Below are positions 7,196-16,800 of a stretch of 42,550 nucleotides of DNA, in pieces (the stretch's first letter is position 1; every line of letters starts with the position of its first letter). Position numbers and translations under genes: made by a program. Origin of the DNA: Treponema sp. (GTDB lineage Bacteria; Spirochaetota; Spirochaetia; Treponematales; Breznakiellaceae); the NCBI GenBank assembly GCA_009784975.1, contig WQXG01000023.1:1-42550 (forward strand), read 5' to 3'. A model generated the notes under the pieces. The model was not told where the DNA came from. It made no database searches and was given only the letters and a program-made list of their open reading frames with translations.

Positions 7196-8434
7196 ATGTT
7201 TTTAAAATCAAAAAAAACTTTTATTTATATATTTTTACTGGTTTCTGTTTTTTTCACGCTTGGTTCATGCAACGATGAAATATTTTTTAGAATTTCCATA
7301 GAGATTCCTTTAATTGAACCTCTCATAGAAGGCTCGCCGTCTAATTTTGTTATCTTTAATAATGTAATGTATGTAGCGGCGGGAAGAAAACTTTGGAGAT
7401 ACAGCACTTCAATTGTTGATACCGAAGTAATAAGCGAATGGAAAAGCAATGAATTGGACAGGGATTTGGACGAGAATATTTTTATAAGCCAGCTGGCTGT
7501 AACAGATACGTATATATATGTTCTTTTTTACCAGGATACAGAATCAGAAATTATTAAAACATTGGGAAGAATAAGCAGCATAACATGGAATACTTTAGAA
7601 TTTGAAACTTTAAAATTTGAAACTTTTGAAAAAAAAGAAATAACAGAGTATACAGATACATATAAAGATTTACAGACAATTTACGCGGTAAATAATTTGC
7701 TGTATCTTGGATTGCAAAAAAGCACTGCAAATGAACAGGCTGTTTATTTTATAGACGCTTCTGATACCGTACAACCTGCCGGTATAACAAGCCCTGCGAA
7801 TAATCCTATTGATGGACCTTCCGCTTTGCTTCGCGGAGCTGTCGCAAGAGGCTCTGATATTTTTCTTTGTACAGGCGCAAGTATTTACAGAACAACAGGC
7901 GGGACAGCAACACGTATTTCCGGTACCGAAAACCACAACTTTGTCGGAATAGTTATGCTTCCCGATAACACCACAATAATTGCAATTACACGCGACGGGG
8001 TTGTTTATAATGTTGCCACCGCTGCCGTAACTAAAACAGAATTTGAATTTGACGATGAACGGCTCGCAAGCGGCGCGATTGCGACATGGGAAAAGAAAGA
8101 TGAGCCCGATTCTAAAGTTCTGCTTGTAGGAAGACAGGATAAAGAATACTCTACTTCTTCAGGTTATACATACGGCTATATGGAACTGGAACTGGATATC
8201 ACAGGCAGCCTGATACCCGGCGCTAAATTTAAAGAACCCGGTAAAAGTCCGCCTACTACAATCCCTGACAATGATACCTATGCTTCTTCTTTGGGAATAA
8301 TTCCAATTAGCCATCTTTTCCAGGTACCGCAAAGTGTTGACGATAACATGACTCTTTTTGCATCCACCTATAATAACGGCGTCTGGTCGGTTCGTATCCG
8401 AAGCGGCGATACAATCTGGAATGCAGAAGAGTAA
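7196..8434 (+). CDS. Lipoprotein with predicted beta-propeller-like body
   Basis: The 412-residue product has a lipoprotein signal with lipobox LGSC (Cys25). The mature region has repeated beta-rich segments such as NVMYVAAGRKLWRYS, TDTYIYVLFYQD, SDIFLCTGASIYRTTGG and NTTIIAITRDGVVYNV, which suggests a six- or seven-bladed propeller. No enzyme motif is visible. AAGGTG precedes the ATG. Its stop TAA directly abuts the ATG of the RarA fusion gene (TAAATG), so the two are coupled even though one encodes an envelope lipoprotein and the other a DNA-repair ATPase. Confidence 0.72.
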   Translation: MFLKSKKTFIYIFLLVSVFFTLGSCNDEIFFRISIEIPLIEPLIEGSPSNFVIFNNVMYVAAGRKLWRYSTSIVDTEVISEWKSNELDRDLDENIFISQLAVTDTYIYVLFYQDTESEIIKTLGRISSITWNTLEFETLKFETFEKKEITEYTDTYKDLQTIYAVNNLLYLGLQKSTANEQAVYFIDASDTVQPAGITSPANNPIDGPSALLRGAVARGSDIFLCTGASIYRTTGGTATRISGTENHNFVGIVMLPDNTTIIAITRDGVVYNVATAAVTKTEFEFDDERLASGAIATWEKKDEPDSKVLLVGRQDKEYSTSSGYTYGYMELELDITGSLIPGAKFKEPGKSPPTTIPDNDTYASSLGIIPISHLFQVPQSVDDNMTLFASTYNNGVWSVRIRSGDTIWNAEE

Positions 8435-10621
8435 ATGAATGATCTTTTTTCCGCTAAAAGCGAGGTATCTCAAAGTCCTTTAGCGGACAGAATGCGTCCG
8501 CGCACTCTGGAAGATATTATTGGTCAGGATCATATCGTAGGACAGGGAAGACTTCTTCGCCGCGCGATTCAGGCGGATCGTCTTTCTTCAATAATCCTTT
8601 ACGGTCCTCCGGGAACCGGAAAAACATCTCTTGCCGCGGTCATTGCCAACACGACACGCGCGGCTTTTGAAAAACTAAACGCGGTTTTAAGCGGTGTAAA
8701 AGATATCCGGGAAGTAATAGATCGCGCCGATGATAGAAACAGGCTTTACGCCAAAAGAACAATCCTTTTTGTAGACGAAGTTCACCGCTGGAATAAAGCG
8801 CAGCAGGATGCTCTTCTTCCATGGGTAGAAAACGGCACTGTAATACTTGTAGGCGCTACAACAGAAAATCCTTTTTTTGAAGTTAACCGCGCTCTTGTCA
8901 GCCGCAGCCGTATTTTTCAGCTAAAACCTCTGGATAATAACGGCCTAATGGAAACTGCGCAGCGCACTATTTCTGACAAGGAACGCGGCTATGGAAACTG
9001 GAATGTCGTTTTCGAAGAAGGCGCGCTTTCGCATCTTGTAGAAGTTGCGGGCGGCGACGCGCGAAGTCTTCTTAACGCCATTGAACTTGCGATAGAAACA
9101 AGTTTCTCTCCATGGCCGCCGCCTGCGGGAAAGGAAATTTATATCTCCCTTGAAGCCGCGGAAGAAAGCATACAAAAACGAGCTCTTTTATACGATCGCG
9201 ACGGTGATTATCACTTTGATACAATCAGCGCATTTATAAAAAGCGTCCGCGGAAGCGATCCGGATGCTGCCCTTTACTGGCTCGCAAAAATGGTGCGCGC
9301 CGGAGAAGATCCAAAATTTATTTTCAGGCGTATGATAATCCTTGCAAGCGAGGATGTAGGTCTCGCGGACCCTCATGCCGTCTCTGTTGTTATCTCCTGC
9401 GCTCAGGCTTTTGAACGCATTGGTTTTCCTGAAGGCAACTTCCCTCTTTCCCACGCCTGCCTGTATCTTGCAACCGCTCCCAAATCCAACACGACAATGT
9501 CCTACTTTGACGCGCTTAAGGAAGTGGAACGTGAAGACGCGCAGGTTCCAAATCATTTACGCGATGCCAGCCGTGACGCGGAAGGTTTCGGCCATGGAGA
9601 GGGTTATGTTTATCCTCACGCTTACAGGGATCATTGGGCAGCGCAGCAGTATTTACCCAATTCCCTAAAGGGCAGATCTTTTTACATTCCTTCGGTTGTC
9701 GGTTACGAAGGAAAAATCCGCGATGATGTTTTGCTAAAAAGAGAATTGCAGTCGGCGATTGTTATGGGTGATTCGCAAAGCGGCGAATTTTTAACATGGT
9801 CCCCATCCGCGAAAGGAAAGGAAGGCTGGTTTAAAAGACTTGAATCCACAAGAAGCGCGCTTCTCCTTGGCGACAGGGATATTATCTTTAACGCCGCTTC
9901 CCCGCTTAGGGAAGATCGTATCCTTATACCTCTTGCCAATGACGGGCTTTTGCTATGGGAAAGCCTTCGCCGCTGCCCTGAAGGATTAAGCGCCGCGCTT
10001 GTAAACTCAAGTTCCGCAAAGGAATCGCTTTTGCGTTATGCGTCAACAGTTTTTCAGGAAACTGAAATGCCCCAAATCGGCGTAACAGAAGAAATACTTC
10101 CAGAGCCTGAACAATGCGAAGAATGGTTTTCCTGCCAGGAGTTCGATCATATTCTGATACGCTCTGCCCGTCTTTCTGTTACCCCTAAAAGTTTGTGCTG
10201 CGGCGCAAAGAAACTTCTTTCCAAAAACGGAAAATTTGTACTGCTCTTTTCTCCCCCCCGCCTTGGAGAACGTATTTCCCGGATTTTGGAAAATCCTGTG
10301 CTTGCTAAAGCGGAAGAAGACTTTTTTAAAAATGTATCCGCTCAGGGGCTTTGGGATATCGAAGATATTACATCGGCTTTTGAAAAAGAAGGATTTAACA
10401 TTGATATTTCAATGATTGACCAGAAAGAAGAACGATTAATCACAGAAAAAGATATATTAGCCTGGTTTGATACAGAACACTCCCGATGGGGTTCATTTAT
10501 GGCTGAAAAATTGGAAAAAAGTGAGTTTAAACAGGCAGAAGATGCTTTAAGAGCCAAAATCGCGAAGGGACCTGTGTTATGGAAGTGGAAAAGCGTCTGT
10601 TTTAAGGGTAGTTTTTTATAA
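8435..10621 (+). CDS. rarA: Replication-associated recombination ATPase RarA fused to an extra C-terminal domain
   Basis: Residues 1 to about 425 are RarA (MgsA), an AAA+ clamp-loader-like ATPase acting at stalled replication forks. Walker A is GPPGTGKT (57-64), Walker B ends in DE (114-115) before VHRWNKAQQDALLPWVE, sensor 1 is ATTEN, and the C-terminal RarA helical domain is present (SDPDAALYWLAKMV, EDVGLADP). Plain RarA is about 440 residues; this protein has about 300 more. The tail contains FDHILIRSARLSVTPKSL, GKFVLLFSPP and a C-terminal helical part, and looks weakly like an AdoMet methyltransferase fold. A RarA/unknown-domain fusion class is known, and this protein fits its length. The start directly abuts the upstream stop. 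Confidence 0.9.
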   Translation: MNDLFSAKSEVSQSPLADRMRPRTLEDIIGQDHIVGQGRLLRRAIQADRLSSIILYGPPGTGKTSLAAVIANTTRAAFEKLNAVLSGVKDIREVIDRADDRNRLYAKRTILFVDEVHRWNKAQQDALLPWVENGTVILVGATTENPFFEVNRALVSRSRIFQLKPLDNNGLMETAQRTISDKERGYGNWNVVFEEGALSHLVEVAGGDARSLLNAIELAIETSFSPWPPPAGKEIYISLEAAEESIQKRALLYDRDGDYHFDTISAFIKSVRGSDPDAALYWLAKMVRAGEDPKFIFRRMIILASEDVGLADPHAVSVVISCAQAFERIGFPEGNFPLSHACLYLATAPKSNTTMSYFDALKEVEREDAQVPNHLRDASRDAEGFGHGEGYVYPHAYRDHWAAQQYLPNSLKGRSFYIPSVVGYEGKIRDDVLLKRELQSAIVMGDSQSGEFLTWSPSAKGKEGWFKRLESTRSALLLGDRDIIFNAASPLREDRILIPLANDGLLLWESLRRCPEGLSAALVNSSSAKESLLRYASTVFQETEMPQIGVTEEILPEPEQCEEWFSCQEFDHILIRSARLSVTPKSLCCGAKKLLSKNGKFVLLFSPPRLGERISRILENPVLAKAEEDFFKNVSAQGLWDIEDITSAFEKEGFNIDISMIDQKEERLITEKDILAWFDTEHSRWGSFMAEKLEKSEFKQAEDALRAKIAKGPVLWKWKSVCFKGSFL

Positions 10622-10648
10622 AATTATCGAAATTTTCAAAAAAATTAG

Positions 10649-10677
10649 TACACAACTCGGATTTTCTATGATATATT
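10649..10677 (+). promoter_or_regulatory. Promoter of the H1-like gene
   Basis: TACACA (10649-10654) and TATATT (10672-10677) are separated by 17 bp in an AT-rich stretch between the RarA fusion gene and the H1-like gene. Confidence 0.4.
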
Positions 10678-10717
10678 ACAATAATAAAATAAATTATAAT
10701 TCCAGAAGGCGGCAATT

Positions 10718-11191
10718 ATGAAAAAAGATACGACTAAAAAGAAGACTAAATCACCCGTTAAAACAGCCAAAAAACCGGCTGTTAAACAAATAAAGAAACC
10801 GGCGGTTAAAAAAGCCAAACCTGCTGTAAAAAAAGCACCGGCAAAAACCAAAACCGCAAAAAAACCTGTTAAATCGGCAAAGCCTGTTTCCAAAGCGCCC
10901 GCTAAAACTGCGCCCAAAGCGGCGGTTAAACCTGCTCCCAAAACACCCGCAAAACCTGCGCCCAAAGCGGCGGCTAAACCTGCTCCTAAAGCGCCTGTCA
11001 AACCTATAGTTAAACCTGAACCCAAAGCGCCTGTAAAAAAACCGGCAGAAATAAAAACTCCTGTAAAACAGACCGTTATAAAACCTGTAAAACAGGATGA
11101 TACAGCAAATGATAAGGGCATGGGGCTTCCGGATGGCAGCGCAATTCAACCGACCGGGCACAGAAGACCGTTAATAGTGTTTCCTAAATAA
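10718..11191 (+). CDS. Histone-H1-like Lys/Ala/Pro-rich basic protein
   Basis: The 157-residue product is low-complexity and strongly basic, built mostly of KPA, AKPAPKA and VKKA units up to about residue 125. A non-repetitive tail (GMGLPDGSAIQPTG, then HRRPLIVFPK) follows. Such proteins resemble the C-terminal tail of eukaryotic H1 and bacterial H1-like proteins that bind DNA non-specifically. A role in nucleoid compaction is inferred from composition only. AAGGCGG precedes the ATG. The stop overlaps the recG 3' end by 8 bp in convergent orientation, with no terminator hairpin visible between them. Confidence 0.7.
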   Translation: MKKDTTKKKTKSPVKTAKKPAVKQIKKPAVKKAKPAVKKAPAKTKTAKKPVKSAKPVSKAPAKTAPKAAVKPAPKTPAKPAPKAAAKPAPKAPVKPIVKPEPKAPVKKPAEIKTPVKQTVIKPVKQDDTANDKGMGLPDGSAIQPTGHRRPLIVFPK

Positions 11192-13277
11192 TAAAATCTC
11201 TGAAATACGGAGCTTCCTGCAAAACTCTTGCAATTACACGATTACATGAAAGCAGTAAATCAGGATCATTTTCCATGATAGAAAATACATCTTCCCTTGC
11301 GCGCGTTAGCTCTTCTATATCGCGCACCGGATCCGCTATCCCCAATTCCATATAACCTGACTGCACTGTTCCCGTAATTTGACCGGGTCCGCGTAATTTT
11401 AAATCTTCCTCTGCAATGACAAATCCGTCATTGTTTTTATGCATAACCAAAAGGCGCGCCTTTGCAGCCTCTGAATATTCATCCGAGTATACCAAAAAAC
11501 AATATGACTGATCTTTTCCCCGTCCTACTCTGCCCCGCAGCTGGTGAAGCGCAGATAATCCAAAACGATCAGCGTGTTCTATAATCATACAGGTTGCGTT
11601 TGGAACATCTACTCCAACTTCTACAACGCTTGTTGCGGCAAGAATATTAATTTTACCGCTTCTAAAATCATTCATAATTTGATTTTTTTCATCATCCGGT
11701 ATTTTGGAATGTACCAAAGCAACATTAAAGCCTTTAAATATTTCTTTTGACAGTTTTTCTGCCATGGAAACAGCCGCTTTTATATCTTCATCGCCTGCTA
11801 AATCAGCATCAATTAAAGGATACACAAAATATGCCTGCCTGCCTTTTTTAAGTTCATCTCTTGTAAAATCATAAACCTTTTTCGCGTTTGATTCTTTTGC
11901 AAGATGTGTTATTACAGGAAGCCTTCCTTCCGGTTTATCTTTGATAACAGAAATATCCATATCGCCGAATACGGTTAATGCCAAAGTACGCGGGATCGGA
12001 GTCGCGCTCATCATTAATAGATTTGTTTTCTCTCCCTTGGACGTTATAAGAGCGCGCTGCGTTACGCCGAAACGATGCTGTTCGTCAATTACAGCAAGTT
12101 TCAGGTTTTTATATACAACGTCTTTTGAAAAAAGAGCGTGTGTCCCTACCGCAATGTCAATTTCCCCGGATGCCAGATTGTTTAACAGCTCCTTTCTTCC
12201 TTTTGCCTTAATATTTCCCGTTAGATAGGCTATTTTTATTCCCAACGGCTCAAGAATACGCACTGCGTTTTCTGCATGCTGGCGGGCAAGCAATTCTGTA
12301 GGAGCCATAATTACAGCCTGCCCTTCCTGCAGCGCGTTTAAAGCAGCCAGAAAAGACACAAGTGTTTTTCCTGACCCTACGTCTCCCTGCAGCAGACGAG
12401 CCATTGGAACGAGCGGACTTTTCATATCATTGTTTATTTCTTTTACCGCGTCAATTTGTCCTTTTGTAAGAGTAAAGGGAAGTCTTTGTATAAGCTGTTT
12501 TTGCAATGCGGAAAAATCATTATCTTTAATTTCTTTATCATTTAACTGAGTTTTTATTTTTTTTCTTTCCAGAGCGCGTTTTGCTATCATTACTTCAAGA
12601 TAAAATAATTCTTCATAGATAAGAGTTTTTTTTGCTTTTTCCAGCTCTTCAAAAGATAATGGATAATGGATTGCCCTTAGAGCGTCTTTTTTAGCCAAGA
12701 GGTCGTATTTTTTAATAATTTCGCAGGGAAGTTCATTTTCTATATCTTTAAATTGCTGCAAGGCATTTAAAACAAAACGCCTTAGCGTTTTCTGCGCTAG
12801 TTTTGAAGTTAAAGGATAAATAGGCATTATTTTTCCGAAACTTTCAGATGAAGAAAAAAGTTCATAATCAAATGCCGATGACTGTATCTCATTCGCTCTA
12901 TACTTAAACTTCCCGTAAATATTAATCTTTGAATCTACTACAAGCTGCTTTTCTATCCATGAACGATTATTTATTTTAAAAAACATCAATACAGCGTGAG
13001 AATCAGGGTGACCCTCTTCGTCTTTTACATAAACTTTCATGAACCTGTTTGCGCCGTATCCGCTGAATTCCCGCGCGACAACGGTAACAGATGTACAAAC
13101 AGCGGATTTTTCAAAATCTTTTATAGGAACTTTTGTTTTGCGGTCTTCCCAGTCTCTTGGATAATGGCGAAGCAAATCCGCTATGGTAAATATTCCAAGA
13201 CGCGCGAGTTTTGGAATTGAAGCGCCTGCTTTTTTAAAAAATGTATTAATTGGGGCGGAAATTGAACCTAAAAACAT
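11184..13277 (-). CDS. recG: ATP-dependent DNA helicase RecG
   Basis: RecG remodels stalled forks and Holliday junctions. The 697-residue product has the N-terminal wedge/OB domain, then superfamily 2 helicase motifs: motif I GDVGSGKT, motif II as DEQHRFG, motif III MSATPIPRTLA, and the C-terminal lobe with ATSVVEVGVDVPNA and QLRGRVGRG. The family TRG-like segment and the LRGPGQITGT end region are present. Length is normal. The ATG at 13277 shares a base with the stop of the YggT-family gene (TAATG). The gene converges on the H1-like gene with an 8-bp overlap. Confidence 0.95.
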   Translation of the reverse strand: MFLGSISAPINTFFKKAGASIPKLARLGIFTIADLLRHYPRDWEDRKTKVPIKDFEKSAVCTSVTVVAREFSGYGANRFMKVYVKDEEGHPDSHAVLMFFKINNRSWIEKQLVVDSKINIYGKFKYRANEIQSSAFDYELFSSSESFGKIMPIYPLTSKLAQKTLRRFVLNALQQFKDIENELPCEIIKKYDLLAKKDALRAIHYPLSFEELEKAKKTLIYEELFYLEVMIAKRALERKKIKTQLNDKEIKDNDFSALQKQLIQRLPFTLTKGQIDAVKEINNDMKSPLVPMARLLQGDVGSGKTLVSFLAALNALQEGQAVIMAPTELLARQHAENAVRILEPLGIKIAYLTGNIKAKGRKELLNNLASGEIDIAVGTHALFSKDVVYKNLKLAVIDEQHRFGVTQRALITSKGEKTNLLMMSATPIPRTLALTVFGDMDISVIKDKPEGRLPVITHLAKESNAKKVYDFTRDELKKGRQAYFVYPLIDADLAGDEDIKAAVSMAEKLSKEIFKGFNVALVHSKIPDDEKNQIMNDFRSGKINILAATSVVEVGVDVPNATCMIIEHADRFGLSALHQLRGRVGRGKDQSYCFLVYSDEYSEAAKARLLVMHKNNDGFVIAEEDLKLRGPGQITGTVQSGYMELGIADPVRDIEELTRAREDVFSIMENDPDLLLSCNRVIARVLQEAPYFRDFII

Positions 13278-13864
13278 TAAAACGGCAAAGCCCTTAAGAT
13301 ATTCGCAAGGTACATAACAAGAAACCTTCCTGCTATAATTATTCCTGTCAGTATTAAAACGGAGAAAATCATGCCTTTTAAATAATTACCTGTTTTATTT
13401 CCGTAAATAATCCTGTTCATACGGTATAAAATCGGCTGAGAAATAGAATCTACAGTACCCCAAAATCTGCTGTATATATTCCTGTTTGTAAAATACGCTA
13501 TTGCGCGCAAAACAATAATTACAACGCAAAACCCCGCGATAAATGACACAATTGACCATAATGCAAATAATACAATGGCAAGTATATTGCCTATTGTTAT
13601 GCTGCCTGAAATATAAAGAGAATGGAATATGGTCTGCAAAAGGGACAGAGTTACAATTGCGGCTACTACAGAAAAATCCAAAGAAGCAATGCGCAGGTTT
13701 AAATTTTTCTTCCACCAGTTAAGATACGGATCTGTTACAATTTGCAGAAAAGACTCTAATTTAGTGCCCGAGGACTTTGAAAACCACGACAGTATAATAC
13801 GAATAAATATAAAAAGAGAATAAATACCTGCCAAAGCCGCAAGCAAACCAAAAAGTATACGCAT
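13277..13864 (-). CDS. YggT-family membrane protein (double repeat)
   Basis: About 195 residues with four or more hydrophobic segments. Two YggT-like halves are visible: residues about 1-100 (LFIFIRIILSWF, VTDPYLNWWKK) and about 105-195 (IVLRAIAYFTNRN, VDSISQPILYRMNRI). In each, a helix ending in R or W is followed by a D-P/Q-P-Y-type loop. YggT proteins are inner-membrane proteins of uncertain function, sometimes linked to osmotic stress or division. I start it at 13864, after GGAGGGTATA and overlapping the dnaE stop (TAATG). The alternative ATG nine codons upstream lies inside dnaE. It is coupled to dnaE and recG. Confidence 0.8.
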   Translation of the reverse strand: MRILFGLLAALAGIYSLFIFIRIILSWFSKSSGTKLESFLQIVTDPYLNWWKKNLNLRIASLDFSVVAAIVTLSLLQTIFHSLYISGSITIGNILAIVLFALWSIVSFIAGFCVVIIVLRAIAYFTNRNIYSRFWGTVDSISQPILYRMNRIIYGNKTGNYLKGMIFSVLILTGIIIAGRFLVMYLANILRALPF

Positions 13865-16800
13865 TATACCCTCCATACCTCTGATACACATTTACATTTT
13901 CTTAATCCATCCAGCGTATCTTTTGCAATATTCAATCCTGAAACAGTTTTTATTTTTTGTTCTCCCTGCGCTACAGGAATATGGATATAAATAGTGCTGG
14001 AACCGGAGTTTTCCGCAAGATAATCTCGCAGCTCGCTTAAACTTTCATCACTGTATAAATCCTGCGCTTTTAATTTAACATGCACTTCATCAAGCTGCTC
14101 TTCTACAATTTTCCTGAGTTCCGGCATTAAAGGCTCCTCGCCTGCTGCTTCCTTTCTTAAAGCGCTCCTGCTTAACTGCGGAAAATCCGCGACACTCGTT
14201 ACCCTAAAACTGATTTTTTCGGGACTGCGTTCGTTATCAGGATCAATGCTCCCTTTAAAAGCAATTATTTCATTAATATTCAGCAAATGCCTGCATTCCG
14301 CGAAAACTTTGTAAAAAAAGACAAGGTCTATATCGCCTTCAAAATCTGCAAGAGTTCCAAAAGCCATATCATTTTCATTCCTGTCTTTATGCTCTCTAAT
14401 TCTTTTTAAATAGCCAATTATCGTATAATTACCTTTTTTAGCAAGATGAATATATGAACTTTTTAAATCTGCCATATATTTCCAGGCAATTTTATGCACT
14501 TTATCCTTTTCTTCTGTCTCTTTTAATTCTTTTACAGTCCCTGATACTTCCTGCCTGCCTAAAACTTCTTCTGTAATAAAGCTGTATTTTTCCTTGTCTT
14601 TTTGAAAATCTATTTTTCCTTTTAATATGGAAACCCTGTCATTTTCAATCTTATCTGATATTTTTTCCCAAATAGCAGGGAAAAAAGTAACTTCTATATC
14701 TCCGTTGTAATCTGAAAGAACGGCAAAAGCCATTTTGGTTCCCTTTTTTGTATTTATTGTTTTTAATTTTTTTATTATGCCTACCAGTACACAATTTACA
14801 GGTTTAAGGTTTTCTGTGTCTCCAATATTTACATTTACTGTATTTTGCCATAATTCCCTGTATTCATCCATTGGATGCCCTGAAAAATAAAAACCTATCA
14901 GCTTTTTTTCTTCGTTTAATCTGTCAAAGCGGCTTTTTTGCTTAAATTCCTCGAATTTAAAATCAGGCATATCACTTTCGCCCGCATCCTCAAAAAGGTT
15001 GGTTTGCCCGAATTCCTTGTCTTCTTTCTTTTTAAGAGCATACTCTACCGCTTTTTCAAAATTACCTTCCAGCGTTTCCCGGGATATTCCAAAATTATCA
15101 AAGGCGCCTGTTTTAACAAGCAGTTCAATTACTTTTTTTCCGATTAATTTTATATCCACCCTGTCAAGAAAATCTATAAAACTTTTATAAGGTCCGTTCT
15201 GTCTGTGAGAAATAATTTCTCTGACAGGCGCTTCACCTATGCCCTTAATTCCCATAAATCCGTAAATTATACATCCGTTTACTACAGAAAAATACATATT
15301 GGATTTATTAATATCGGGAGGTTCAATTACAAATCCCATTTTTCTTGTTTCTTCTATACAGGTTGGAAGTCTGTCTTTATCTGTAGCGTTTATTTCGTTT
15401 GTAAGGTTGGCTGCCATGAATTCTGCCGGAAAATTCGCTTTTAAATAAGCCGTTTGGTATGCTATAACAGCATAAGCCGCAGAATGGCTTTTATTAAATC
15501 CGTACTCCGCAAAAGGTTCAAGCTGTTTATAAATATCTTCCGCTTTTTTTTCGCTGAAACCTTTTTCTTTTGCCCCTTCTATAAACTTTACTCTCTCCTT
15601 GACCATTACTTCCATTATTTTTTTTCCCATTGCCCTGCGTAATTCATCCGCATGCCCAAGGGAAAATCCGGCGATTATCTGCGCTATTTTCATTACCTGT
15701 TCCTGATAAACGGTAACGCCGTATGTTTCTTTTAGTATCTCCTTTAAACTTGGATCCGGAAATGTAATAGGAGATTTGCCTGTTTTACACGCGATAAAAT
15801 GCGGCATGTTTTTCATGGGACCCGGCCTATTCATGGCGTTCATGGCTATTAAATCTTCTATTGATGATGGTTTAGCCTGCTTAAGATAATCCTGCATCCA
15901 GTCCGCTTCAAACTGGAATATACTAAAACTGTTTCCTTCGCCCAGCATTTTATAGGTAGCGGGATCTTCAAGGCTGATTTTTTCTATGGAAAAATCCGAA
16001 TAATCTGCGTCTCTTTGCCTTATTAACTCTTCTGTATTTTTAATAACATCAAGCGTCTTTAAACCCAAAAAATCCATTTTTATAAGACCGCAATTTTCCA
16101 GATAATTCATGCTGTACTGCGTTGCTATACCGCCCAGTTTTCCTTTTTTTGAATCGCCTCTTTCTTTATATAAAGGCACTAAATCAATAAGAGGCTGTTT
16201 TCCTATTACCACACCTGCCGCGTGTATCGAAGAATTACGGTTTAGCCCTTCCAGTTTTCTTGCGTGAACAAAAAGTTCCGTATAGCGGGCATCTTCTTCC
16301 ATTTCCTTTAATTTTGGTTCTTGCGCAAATGCCTTTTTTAATGTAATTTTTGGATCTTTGGGGATTAGCTTTGTTATTTTATTTGTCTCGTCTACAGAAA
16401 TTCCCAATACACGCGCTACATCTTTAATTACAGCTTTTGCGCCCAGCCTTCCAAAGGTAATAATCTGCCCTACTTTATCTTCCCCGTATTTCTGCGTGAC
16501 ATATTTTATAACATCTTCGCGTCCTTCGTTAGCGAAATCTATATCAAAGTCCGGCATGGAGACACGTTCAGGATTTAAAAAACGTTCAAAAAGAAGATTA
16601 TACTTAAGAGGATCAATATCTGTTATTTTAAGAGCGTATGCGACAATTGAACCTGCTCCGGAGCCGCGCCCGGGTCCAACAGGTATTCCTTTTTCTCTTG
16701 CAAACCTTATAAAATCTTCTACGATAAGAAAATAACCTGTGTATCCTTCTTTGATAATGGTATCAAGTTCAAAGTTTGCCCGCTCCTGCGCTGTTTGCCA

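Noticed and set aside
10666..11161. Long minus-strand reading frames opposite the H1-like gene
   Set aside because: They are Gly/Phe/Arg-rich mirror products of the Lys/Ala/Pro-rich codons and have no start signals; the plus-strand gene has a promoter and ribosome-binding site.
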